From Polytrichum commune (lineage: Eukaryota > Streptophyta > Polytrichopsida > Polytrichales > Polytrichaceae): a stretch of 64,000 bases of DNA. The stretch lies in assembly GCA_950295325.1 (NCBI GenBank), contig OX485803.1, forward strand, positions 43,973,554-44,037,553, given 5' to 3'. This document shows, in pieces, positions 23,800-34,969 of this stretch. Both the position numbers and the translations under genes were made by a program. Every line of letters starts with the position of its first letter. Positions within the stretch are counted from its first letter, which is position 1. The notes beneath the pieces are model-generated. The model worked only from the letters and a program-made list of their open reading frames with translations, was not told the origin of the DNA and did not search any database.

Positions 23800-24660
23800 C
23801 ACCAAACATTGTCTTTAGTGTCATATGGTATTTTATGTCACTCTGCTAACTTTTTTAATGACACTCTTTAAAGCATGAATTTATAAGTGATGACATTTTT
23901 TAATACCACGAATGACAATTATCGGAACAAAGTTATTGAAGCACAATAGAATTAGAGATTGCAAGAAGAAGAAGAACTCCGGTTTCCGGAGGAGGCCAGA
24001 GTGAACAGAGTGTCTGTTCGTAGAACATCCTTGGCCACACCCTTGAGATTGCAAGACCATCTACACATACACAAAGATATATGAACAATGCTTGGAGTGA
24101 GATGGCCACCTCCACTCCTTGCTTTGTCTTTTATTCCAATTCAACACTTTTAGTTCATACAATGCATATAGGATACCTCAAATCCCACTTCCCACAAATC
24201 ATATGAGAGTATTCAAACCTTGTTCAAGCACATACTTCTAACCTTCACAATCCTATGACTATGAGCAATCTGATGTTCTAACTACAATAAAAGTTTAGTA
24301 TATTCAGCATTCAAACAATTTGGTAGTGAAATGGTATCATGAATGATTGAGATTTGGATGGAAATCCCACTTCCCACAAATCATATGCGAGTATTCAAAC
24401 CTTGTTCAAGCACATACTTCTAACCTTCACAATCCTATGACTATGAGCAATTTGATGTTCTAACTACAATAAAAGTTTAGTATATTCAGCATTCAAACAA
24501 TTTGGTAGTGAAATGGTATCATGAATGATTGAGATTTGGATGGAAAACCACTTAGTAAGTGACAGTAATTGCAAAATTGTAAATCTATAATGTCCAAAAA
24601 AATTAACAAGGAATGACAAACAATGTTAGGTCTACATTTAGTGTTGGTGACGTTACATGG
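23800..24660 (+). mobile_element. Broken copy of MITE family H
   Basis: 23806-23910 matches the left part of 41454-41830 (TAGTGTCATATGGTATTT then ATGTCACT), and 24535-24660 matches its later part (AAGTGACAGTAAT, AAGGAATGACAA, TAGTGTTGGTGAC). About 600 bp of unrelated sequence, including the 182-bp tandem duplication, lies between. The expected right terminus is replaced by the 83-bp tandem array that follows. Confidence 0.6.
24181..24546 (+). repeat. Two-copy 182-bp tandem duplication
   Basis: The segment starting AATCCCACTTCCCACAAATC at 24181 is repeated head-to-tail from 24363. Only two substitutions are visible (GAGAG/GCGAG and CAATCTG/CAATTTG), so the duplication is much younger than the MITEs around it. 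Confidence 0.95.
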
Positions 24661-24679
24661 CAATTTACAACTATGCCAT

Positions 24680-25035
24680 TTATGGTGTCTAGTGCCACGC
24701 ACAATATTGGCAAACGATCTAAACTTGATGCCTAGAGGCCTAGTAGTGTTAGGTCCATTAATTGTCAAGATTACACTACACAAGTGCTTTACAACTACAC
24801 AGTTCATGGTATTTAGTGTCACCTAGTGGTGTCACATCCACTATTTGTCAAGATGACACTACATTGGCAGTTTACAATTAAATTGTTCATGGTACTTAGT
24901 GTCGCCTAGTAGTGTCATGTCCACCAATTGTCAAGATGACACTACACGGACAATCTACAACTAACGTTTATGGTATTGAGTGTTGCCTAGTAGTGTCACG
25001 TCCACTATATGTCAAGATGACACTACTTGTCATTA
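24680..25035 (+). repeat. 83-bp tandem array, about 3.3 copies
   Basis: TGTCAAGAT begins units at 24763, 24846, 24929 and 25010 (periods 83, 83 and 81). Units share ACACTACA, TTTACAACTA or a variant, CATGGTATTTAGTGT and CCTAGTAGTGTCA. A diverged partial unit lies upstream (24680-24762). The CATGGTATTTAGTGTCAC core resembles the terminal motif of the surrounding MITE families, suggesting the array grew from a MITE end. Confidence 0.9.
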
Positions 25036-25914
25036 TAAGTGACTTTTTGAAGTGCATAACTATTTTATGGTAAGATATTTAACGTAGCACATTGCAATGC
25101 TTTAGATGAAAGTTTAACATTTTAGTATGCAAGAGGAAGATATTATCGAGGATACTACTGTCAAGTGTAAGGTGTTTACACTTATAGTCAACTTGTTGAC
25201 CGTTGTATAACCTAGGAATAAGACCTCATGGTATCATTGACCGTGAGTTTCCACGTAGGCCACTTGCCCACCAAAGTCTAGTGTGAATAAGGACAAACCC
25301 ACCCAAATGTAGAGGGAATCTAATGGTGGTAGGGCTCGTACGTGCCAACTAGCTACTCCCAACTTCTCAAATATGGGCCCACCTACTAACCTCCTCCTCC
25401 ATGTTAAAACCGTCTCCTCCTTGTAAAACTTATCTTCAATCTTTTGGTGATTGAGATTTGTAGGTTTATTTATTTTTAGTGGACACATGGAAGTATAGTG
25501 GCCAATGTCTACAGCCCTTCACATTCTAGCGGACCGCCATAATGTGATTGGATGGCGGCTTGTGCTTAATTACATGCAAGCACCTCCGATCCACTATTAT
25601 CTAGCATCTAGTGGGCAAGTGGCCTACATGGAAACTCACCTTAAGCATACTAATGCCAAGGTAGTAGTATGCATACTAGAACACCAAGTGCCATGATGTT
25701 ACACTAAGGGTTGTTTGCCATTAGTGTAACATGTCATACACCTCATAAGAGGGTAAGTGATGTTATTATGCATGTGACACTAAATATCACTAAACGATAT
25801 AGTATTGAGCAAGACAAAGAGAATTGGTGACTAAATACAATATTTAGGGTAGTTACACATGAACTTGCTAGCACTACATTGTTTATGTTGTTCAATGCCA
25901 CATGCATAATATTG
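25036..25914. other. MITE fragments, no gene
   Basis: Around 25800-25860 there is a sequence like the right end of family H (TATTGAGCAAGACAAAGAG then GAATTGGTGA). A 20-bp GGCCACTTGCCCACC-like piece at 25258 recurs inverted near 25610. Frames at 25234-25488 and 25505-25696 lie across these and are not convincing. Confidence 0.4.
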
Positions 25915-26410
25915 CCACTTACCTTATTTTGAGGTGTATGCTACGTTACGTCAATGATCAACAACTTCATCATTAGTGTCACCTCATGACCCTTGGCATT
26001 CAAGTGCGCTCATTAATACACTGCCTTGAGTACATTTTGAATAATGGTATGAGGTGTATGCCTATGTTACACAATGGTTTACAAGTTGACTAACGCGTAC
26101 ACAAATGACATTGTCCATTAACATACTCAAGAATATCTACCTCTTGCATACTAAAATGTAATCACACGACACTCACCACTAGTGTACTTAATAATATCTT
26201 CCCTTAGCATACTAATACGCAAAATCATCATCTTACAGTAAGTATTCCAATGTACCACACTAAAAGTCATCATATAAATATTATTTCACTTTAAAAGGTT
26301 ACTTATGTTGACAAATAGCAACATATTGACAATCAACAAACGTGACACTTTAAAACCTCCAGGCATCTACCTAGTTTAGGTCCTTCGCAAATAGTGTAAT
26401 TGACACTACA
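25915..26410 (+). repeat. Long dispersed repeat family I, copy 1 (uninterrupted)
   Basis: Aligns collinearly with 32190-32820. Shared blocks are GAGGTGTATGCCTATGTTAC, CATTAGTGTCACCTC, TAATATCTTCC, TAAGTATTCCAATGT or AAAGTATTCCAATGT, and the end GACACTT then AGGCATCTA/AGACATCTA, TTTAGG and CAAATAGTGT. It has no insertion at the position where copy 2 carries 114 extra bases. Confidence 0.8.
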
Positions 26411-26792
26411 ATATCCTTTACCTTGGTAACAATGGTAGGGGCCCACCTCAAAAAGGTAAGTGGCAAGAAACGTGGGCAGGTGTAGGAGTAATGTGGATCA
26501 AGTGAGGAGGAAGAGAGAGACTAGGAGATCAATAAATAAGGGGCCTCAAACTGAGGGGCTGGGGAATAGGAATAAATAAATAAATGTTAAAATGTTAAAA
26601 TAGTATTTAAATACATATAATAATAAAAATCTTAGAATAGGAGGAGGGCTATACTAGCTATTCAAGCCTCCTTGTTTGCATGCCATGGCATTTTCCCAAT
26701 TTTCATGACACACCCTCCTCCTCAATGCTCACGCTTTGGAGAAGTTTAAGGGATTCGATACCCCCGGGGGGCTGCCATGCTAATATTCAATG
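26411..26792. other. No recognised feature
   Basis: Low-complexity AT-rich stretch (AATAAATAAATAAATG near 26570) and a C/G run CCCCCGGGGGG at 26761. No gene or element ends seen. Confidence 0.4.
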
Positions 26793-26795
26793 TAA

Positions 26796-27293
26796 GAGCC
26801 ACTTCACTCACGAGTCAAGAGCCGTGACCATGAAATTGTGAGAGCCCAAAAGAAAGTGTCCAAATGCCGTCCCAACACACCTCCAAAATCATGTAGTGTG
26901 GTCACAGACCCTCAAGTGTAGTGTGAAGTCATATGTGAGCAGGCCCTCAATCAAATGCTATTTCAATGGATTTCTATTTATGGGGGTCCTCATACATGAT
27001 AAAATAGAATAAATCAACGGTTGTGAGCGTTCGGAGTGCTAATGTCCCGGTTTTGTGTTAGGCCTACCTCCAAGAGGCGGTTTTTGAAAGTAATCCAAGT
27101 GACCATGAAGCACGATCCATTTGATGCCATGTAGGAATGCATGTGGACTTTACATCCATCTTGCATTCACATACGCCATTGGTCCCCCCAAGCGTACTGT
27201 GAAGTGGACTTGGATTGGCTATGCTTTTTCCACCAATGAGAGTGCTTGAAGTGTAATGGTCACGGGCTCTCAGTCTCGTGTGTGAAGTGGCTT
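26796..27293 (+). mobile_element. Tourist-like MITE family A, copy 2 (intact)
   Basis: A 498-bp element with inverted ends GAGCCACTTCACTCACGAG and CTCGTGTGTGAAGTGGCTT, flanked by TAA at 26793-26795 and 27294-27296. It is the uninterrupted reference for the nested copies at 16820-18175 and 22804-23516. The minus-strand frame 27064-27390 lies largely within it and is not a gene. Confidence 0.9.
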
Positions 27294-27296
27294 TAA

Positions 27297-29030
27297 GTAA
27301 CAAGTTGGCACTCTGGATGTTATGGGAGTTGTAACTTGGAAGTACACGGTTTATCCCAATTAGTGTGTGTGGTATTAATTCCCGAAACACACACTATTAT
27401 GTCAAGTCCCATAGTTAGCGAGGGCTAACTTTTTACTGAGTGATATTTAAATTCATAACAAATGCTCATTTAACGTACTGTACATTTCAAGAATGTTAGT
27501 GTATGCTCTCTAAGGTGCATGTAGAGTGATTATAAATAAATAAATAAATAAACTTATATGCAAACACTTGCTTTGCCAAGATGAGTAATGTCGGTACTCT
27601 TCAGTGATCGATGTTGTTGTCATGAATAATATTTACAGTGAATGGTGCCAAGATGAACCATGATTCCTAGATGTTTTGGTGGCACTAATTTCATTGTGTA
27701 AAGAAATTAAGTATCACCTTCATCGATTTCCCGCGTGCACTATTAGCCCTCCCACATTGGTTGGGATAATTAGTTGAGTAAGGTAGGACCCTTGAACAAT
27801 GGTTTAGTTTCAAAACACATGCCAAGGGGGTATTAGTAAAGACCGACTCCCTATAGGTTTGTTGTTGATTCATCTCAATTTAAGTTCAGTAGACTAATTT
27901 GGGAGCACTAAGCATGATATAGCATTTTGATTTGTCAATTTTGAAAGCTTTTGGCAAGGTCTAGCTAACAAGATCATCTTGCTACGAATAACAATTAGTG
28001 TAGAATATGACAATCTCATGTCCAAACCAACATGTTTATGCAAGTCAAATCTTTCCCTTTCCCTCCAATGAAAGTCAATTCCCCATGTGGTTATATAGAG
28101 TCCAATTTGTGTCATTCAATGGTTTTTGTTGACTTCTTTGGCACATGTGCCCTTAGTACAAATTTCCATGTGCTTGGCATTCTAGCCAAACATATAATTT
28201 TCAATGATGCCAACAAAGCTTTGGATGGGATCAACAATACCAAATGTCAGCCAAGCAATTTATTCCAAAGGGTGGTGTATCATGTAAGAATCACATTAGC
28301 ATTACACCTCATGGTGTGCCCTGTACTATTTTATAACTCAAACTTTTATATTTTGTACATGTTATGAAGCAAAATGAAAAAATCATGATGTTATTACAAC
28401 ATGATTGTTTTTGCATGTTGATTCCCCCTACGGAGGTTTATGAAGGAGGCTCAACATATGAGAGAGAGTAGTTTTGTATGGTTGTCAAACATGCAAGTTG
28501 CAAATGGTTGTCATCACATTTTACCCACTATGAATGTTGCACGAGTGGATTCATTGAACTTTATATCTTGAAAGTTCACAAAAATTGAACTAAATCTTAA
28601 AATAATGAGAACTTCGGGGAAGTGTTGAATTATAAGAATATGCCAACATGCATAACAACGTTGTAAGCTACAATGATCTCGAGCTACATCGGTTATTTCT
28701 CCAAATTGATTCTTTCCCATTCAAAATGAAACTCAATGTTTGGTTCAAGAACATAGGGACGTTAACAACTTGCCCACCTCGAACTTCAACTTCCACCTAT
28801 AATTGTACCAATCATACGGGCACATATGGAAGTATGCTCGTAGGGAGCATTTCCATTGAGAAGCAAAAAGAAAAAGGGAACACATTTTACACGCAAAGGG
28901 AAGGAAAAAACTAGACTTGAGTTTCAAAATTTTGATGTATGGTACAGGCCCTAGTTTTGCCTAGAAGATTGCAATCATTTGAATGGCCTTTTATATGTAT
29001 AGTAATTTTTCAAGTGACTTCTTACATGTG
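27297..29030. other. No recognised gene
   Basis: Frames such as 28032-28367 (111 codons) and 28648-28914 show no domain, and overlap opposite-strand frames of equal length. No element ends recognised. Confidence 0.4.
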
Positions 29031-29277
29031 AAATACACTACACCGTTTGTGGTATTTAGTGTCACTTACTATATAGAATCACATGATGTTATAAGCATTT
29101 ACTACAAATTTCATTACATTTTATCAACAAAGATGTTTATGAAATTGATTATTTGCACATTATAGAACATTATCATCCTTACTTGGTAAAAACTTACATT
29201 TTTCATAAGAAGTTATAGCATTGTGTAGCTTTGATTGACATGTGATACTAAATACCATAATCGGTGTAGTGTATTTC
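29031..29277. mobile_element. MITE family P, complete copy
   Basis: Inverted ends AAATACACTACACCGTTTGT (left) and, as reverse complement of the right end, AAATACACTACACCGATTAT. Then both continue GGTATTTAGT and TCACTTACTAT-like sequence. About 247 bp, no coding. The middle contains ACTTGGTAAAAACTTACAT, shared with 31971-32183. Confidence 0.85.
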
Positions 29278-31970
29278 ATCACAAAGTGCATGAAAAATTG
29301 CACTTGAATGTCCAAACACATGGGTTGCTTAGCCGGTCCTAAAGGTCCACATGTTCATTACATGCCTCAAGGGGGTCATGTCAAGGCAGCTAAGGGTAAA
29401 TTGCCATCATTTTTAGTTGTGTGATGTCAACAATGGCTTATCTACAATCAACATACTTATCAATCTCATTCTTCCAATTGGACCAATACACATATGAAAA
29501 ATAAATTAATGAGAGAGTTTTCAACTCGTACAAATAACATCCGTTTTAATACACACCATTTATATATGACCACCTTTGTCACATGTAATCAAACTTTCGC
29601 TTCCTATTTGCAATCTATTGTATTTTTTTTATCTCATAGCCATGTGAGAAATGGCTTCAAACCTTGTTGGCACTTTTTACAAAACTCCACATAGACCATG
29701 CAATGGTAGTTTGAATCCAAAGGCCTTTGATATGGATCTCGAGGAAACCTAGAAGTTGAGCCATCTAAGACCGGAGTAGTGTTGGGATGAGTGACCTTCT
29801 TAGCCCTTGATTTCCAATGCACCCTAACCTGAATATAGTTGGGGTATTTGGGTGGATGAAGGATGAACTGTATATTTTCAATCAACCACATGGGATTGCC
29901 TTTGGGGGAGACAAGTGGAGACCAATGTGTTTATACATGTTCACCTTATGAGAGGGGCAATATTTTCAAAAGTCTTCTAATTCTCATGATGCATATTTTT
30001 GTGATTGCATAAAGCATTTGACCAACTTGAACATGAAGCAACACCAAAATTCTCACACTGGCGGCAACATCAAGTCATCTCTTTCTCTTCTTCATATTCT
30101 CGTGGCACCCTACCTTTGGTAGTTTTGAGGCAATCATGGTACATTTTCATGTCCATGTTGTGCTAGAAATCAACATGTCCAAGTTCAATGATGTCAAATA
30201 ATGATTATATTGAAACATCTTGTTCAATTTGCTCAACTCCACCAAAACGTGAAGTATTATATGTAACAAAATTATGAAAATTAGAAACTAGAAGATTTGA
30301 GTTTGCAAAATCAAATAAGTTTGCGTGCATGTAATATCTCCCAAAAACTCGATAACATGTTCACACATGGATGGATGGATGTGAAATTATTCGGTCTTGG
30401 AACCGCTCTATGAAAAGAATGTTCATGCCTTTTCACCATACGAAGTTTTTTGTCTATAAGTATTTCACTACAATTTGAGTGCCTAGAGACGTCCACATCG
30501 CTACATAAGTCCACAATGAATTGTATGTGGAGTTGGAAGCGCCCACAATATAAGGTCACATACCTTTTAGTGATCACGAGCTCGTCTATGTTGTATTTGA
30601 AAACACAAAAATGCTAGAATTACTAAAATTTGTCGATAAAATCATTGTTTCTTAACCCTTAAACATTCAGGATGTCCAAATTGGGGCATGTTCATTCAAA
30701 AAAATAGCATATTTGACCTACATACACTCAACTTCAATTAACCGTGCTCAAAGTGACCCTATCTAGAATTAACTTGTTCTTCAAGGTACATTTTTTCAAA
30801 TCAATTAAAAACCTTGATGTTATTGAAGATTTAAGTTCAAGTACGTAGCACATGTGCCCTTGGATGCAAATATATACGTTAAATTTTGGTCACCGATGTC
30901 CAATAGGAATACATTTCATTTTGTAATTGACATACGATTTCAAACTCATGAGCATACGACATACAATTCTTGAACTTGATGAGGCCCGTATAACTTATGT
31001 ATTTGGCCGTGTATTGAGACCCTACACTTATTTAAGGTTAATTGCTTCTTTAGTTTTCACGGACAAAACATAGTGTGCCCTTGGAAACATATCACATGGC
31101 CTTATGTTGATTAAACCACATGCAGTTTCATGGCACAAAATTGTCAATATAGACTTCAAGTGCAGAGGATCTTGTTTAGGTGAGATATTACATTTGATTA
31201 GAGTATTACATGTGAGTACATGTGTGTATATGTGAAACAAATAAATGGTAAATGATCACTATAAACGCTCAAATTCATACAGTCTTTGTCAAATTCAAGA
31301 TGTGTCATAATTATGCATATCATTAGTAGAAAAGTATGCCGAAAAAAATCCCAGTCGTAATCGGCTGCGGTTCTTTTGACAAGCTCGATTTGCAGTCGTT
31401 AAACAACTACATAGTTTTTTTTGGTTTGTTTTGCGATTGTAATTTACAATTTTTTGGGGGGTATGTAATATACCGTTGGAAATGTGTTTTCAAGACCTTT
31501 CCAACGGTATATTGCACGTCCCCTGAATTCCTAAAAAATTAGTCGCTCAACCCAAATCTCATAAATTACACAAGAAATTGATGATCCATATTGCATAGCA
31601 AAGTCCTTCATGTTCCATAAGGTGGAAGGGTATTGTTGCATAGGAATGTACCTCTCATCCATCCAAGTGAAAAACCCTATCCCTATAGGTTTACGATCAA
31701 TTCATTTCAAATGCTTTTTCACTAGACAAATGCAGGATCTTTAAAGCTAAATCCAGTGTTAAATTAATGATAAAGAAAAAGAAGACATTATTTTTTAATA
31801 CATTTTTGTTGGACGTATGAGACATATGCTCACATGTTATCATCCCATCTCGCAAGTCCATAATATAGGACTTGTCCATTTAACTACTGTAAGGTGAACT
31901 ATTATGAGAGATGTTTCTCGCTCTAGGATGCGACTTGATGTGGAAAGTCATAAAAAAATCACCTACAAAT
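29278..31970. other. No recognised gene; one small hairpin
   Basis: A short hairpin lies at about 31464-31515 (AATATACCGTTGGAAA against TTTCCAACGGTATATT). Frames in this stretch are short and overlap on both strands. Confidence 0.4.
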
Positions 31971-32183
31971 ATGTGTTGTATTACAACATTTACGACATTT
32001 AGTGTCACTTGGTACTTGGAATCACACAACATTACAACTATTTACCAACAAGGGTAAACCCGGTTGTTTGGATATCATAGAACATTAACATCTTTTACTT
32101 GGTTAAAACCTACATCAACAACACAAAGTAATAGCATCGTGTAACTTCAAATAGTAAGTGACATTAAATATCATGAATTGGTA
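31971..32183. mobile_element. MITE family P, diverged copy
   Basis: Contains GACATTTAGTGTCACTTGG near the left end, the inverted GTAAGTGACATTAAATATC near the right end, and the internal TTACTTGGTTAAAACCTACA block. Termini are partly degraded. Confidence 0.65.
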
Positions 32184-32189
32184 TTTAGT

Positions 32190-32820
32190 ATCACTTGCCC
32201 CTTTTTTGAGGCATTGCCTAGGTTACACTAATGATCAGCAACTCCAACATTAGTGTCACCTCGTGGCACTTGGCGTTCAAGTGCACTTATCAATATCTTA
32301 GCAAGATTGTGTTGAACAACGTTATGAGGTGTATGCCTATGTTACACAACAGTCTACAAGTTGATTAAACTGTACACACGACTCTCGGTATTGGTGTACT
32401 CCATAATATCTTCCTCTTGAGTCTTGCATACTAAAACTAAAACACATGACACTTGGTATTGGTATGCTTAATAATGTCTTCCCCTTGATTATTAAAACAC
32501 AATACTATCATCTAAAGTATTCCAATGTGCTATGTTGCATGTCACGATGTAAAGAAATTTTCACTTTAAAGAGTTACTTATTCTGACAAATAGTTTCCTT
32601 ATTTGCAATTAGTGGACATGACACTTCGAGACCTCTAGACATCTAGTTTAGGCCCTTTGCAGAAAAGAATAGAAAAAATAACGCCGGTATTAGATACCGG
32701 CATGAATGCGAGCCCGTTGGCCTTTGTACTGATCACAATGTCCCGTGATGCAGTATAGGGTGTTATGCCTCCTTTGGCCCTTTGCAAATAGTGTGTGTGA
32801 CACTAAACACCATAAATGGT
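32190..32820 (+). repeat. Long dispersed repeat family I, copy 2 (interrupted)
   Basis: Collinear with 25915-26410 and carries the insertion 32662-32775, which copy 1 lacks. No coding capacity. Confidence 0.8.
32662..32775. mobile_element. 114-bp insertion with 11-bp target duplication, SINE-like
   Basis: GGCCCTTTGCA occurs at 32651-32661 and again at 32776-32786, with 114 bases between. The homologous repeat copy near 26380 has GGTCCTTCGCA only once and runs straight on. One end is A-rich on the plus strand (GAAAAGAATAGAAAAAATAA), and there are no terminal inverted repeats, which suggests retroposition in minus orientation. A small palindrome, CCGGTATTAGATACCGG, is present. I do not recognise the source RNA. 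Confidence 0.75.
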
Positions 32821-33233
32821 GTAATAGAAAGGAAAGGGAGACTAACCTTCAACATGTGGCAACTTTAAGCCAGAGCCAAACAACTTCCTGATGAATGCAC
32901 ATCCAAAATCCTCCTTATTTGCAGGCTTCCCTTGTCAATATCTAATTAAGTACGTCCCATCCTTGAAAGTTCGTCATTAATATCTAATTTGGTGTCCACA
33001 TCTAAATTTGGATGACATATTACTGAAGTTGTCGATTATGAGTTTATGATGTAGTCGGGGTTACTATTACGGTATGGGTTTGCTAGTGTGTAATTAATGC
33101 ATGTCACGAGATCGCAATGAAAGTAGTGATGTCAAAGCTCACTCGGACATGATGGCCATGATGATTTACAACTCCTTGGAATTAAGTTGAAAGGTGGTGT
33201 TCAAAACAAATGACCGGAGGAATGGACACCTAA
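32821..33233. other. No recognised feature
   Basis: Flank of the Harbinger element, with no frame or element end seen. Confidence 0.4.
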
Positions 33234-33566
33234 GGGGTGGTTTACACCATAGACCATGAACTCGTCCCACGGAAGATGCCTTATTCCTTGGTACGAGTTC
33301 ATGGTCTACATTTCATGGTCCGAGTTATTAAAAAAATGATTTACAAAGCCGTTGGGCCCCTCACTAGGTGTAAACCGAATGTGGACCAAGAGGAATGACC
33401 ATGTGGCAAGGAGTGCACGTGCTGATTTTTTTAATATAAAGCCCAAAAAGGGCAGTTTTAGTAAAAAACAAAGTTTGACCTTTTTGTTGACTTCACTTGT
33501 CTACACATGCCTTCACTTATTTTCTTACTTAGGTTTTTCTTCTTTTCGCCTTAAAATTCAACAAGT

Positions 33567-34967
33567 ATGGTCGAAATGGAAGAGAGGAGGAGGAAGCTAG
33601 TTGTGCTACTAGGATTGTACATATTTTTGTACATGCTTCTGAAGAATGTTGTAGGCATTCAAACACTGATTTTGCAAGAAGAATGGGAAAAATTTGCAAT
33701 TTTGAGCGTGGTTTACGAAAGCATTGGACGTAAAGAGAGGAACATATGGAGTCAAGAGAGGATGTTAGGTTTTGTGGACCGGTTGCTATTGGGTTCGTGG
33801 ACGGAGAAAGAATTTAGAAAGCGAACGCGAGTGACATATACGACATTTAGGTTCTTATGTGAGAGGTTGGGTCCTTATTTGAAGAAAGAGGATACTCGTT
33901 TTAGGGTTTCGGTGCCGGTGCAAGAGAGGATAGCGATGTCATTGCATCGGTTGGGTACTGGTGATGGATTGCAAACAATAGGTGATTTGTATGGAGTACA
34001 TAAAAGTACAATATCTATAATAGTGAGAGAATTTTGCAGAGCCGTAAAAAAACATCTTCAACCAATTTTCGTGCAAACTCCAAGTGAATCACAGTTTAGG
34101 GTTTTAGCTTCAAAGTTCGAAAAGTTGCACGGAATACCTTACATTATAGGTGCGATAGATGGATCACATATTCCTGTTTTAGCTCCTATACTTGGGGGAG
34201 AAGATTATTACTGTAGGAAGTCATTTCATTCAGCGATTTTGCAGGGAATTGTTGGACCTGATTGCATGTTTTGGGATTATGAGTTTGGGTGGACAGGGAG
34301 TTTTCACGATTGGGCAATATTTCAAGTGACAAAAATTGGACGAGCTTGTATTGAGGATAAATTCCAGCCATACAAGTTGATAGGAGATGCGGTATATCCG
34401 GTACGACCTTGGATGTATTGTCCATTCAAGGGTGGAAAAATAGCGCTATCCGGGAAAGAAGAAAATTGGAATTTCAAACAATCTTCGACGAGGATATGCG
34501 TAGAGAAGGCGTTCGGGATTTTGAAGGGCAGATGAAGATTTATAATGAAACGATCTGAGGTACCTTTGAAGAATATGTCTGATATTGTAGCAACTTGTAT
34601 AGTATTGCACAATATATGCATTGTCAACAACGAAGGTATAGAAGAATATTGGATTATTGAAGCAGAAAATAAATTATCTAGAAGAATTAGCGAGGGTGAA
34701 GTAGGAGAAGGCAGTGAATTACGAGGAGAAAGAGCTGAAATTGCGGAAGTGCGAAGAAAGATATTAGCTAGGGAAGATATGCCAATTGCAGATAAAGAAA
34801 ATGATGAAGAGACAAATTTATTTTTATTGAGAGAAAATGAGAAGGCTAATGACCTTCTGCAGGAAGCTACAACGATGCATGAAACATTGGCAGAAAGTTT
34901 GTGGCAATACAAACTACGGCAGAACTCTAGTATTATGGAAACTGATAGTGATAGTGATATGGATTAA
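33567..34967 (+). pseudogene. PIF/Harbinger DDE transposase with one in-frame stop
   Basis: The frame is 466 codons long, with a single TGA at codon 323 (34533-34535); the second half (34536-34967) is in the same frame. The protein would cut and paste the element between its terminal repeats in the nucleus. Catalytic residues are visible: D198 in GAIDGSH, D274 in GDAVYP, and E313 in RICVEKAFGILKGR. A helix-turn-helix-like stretch lies near residues 133-156 (TIGDLYGVHKSTIS). The family normally continues GRW after LK, so the TGA most simply replaces TGG for tryptophan. After the stop come LHNIC, typical of the family, and an acidic tail (METDSDSDMD). Apart from this one codon the frame is intact, so inactivation looks recent. 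An alternative start further down cannot be excluded. Confidence 0.93.
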
Positions 34968-34969
34968 AT

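Noticed and set aside
27064-27390. 108-codon minus-strand frame
   Set aside because: Mostly inside the intact MITE family A copy, a non-coding element.
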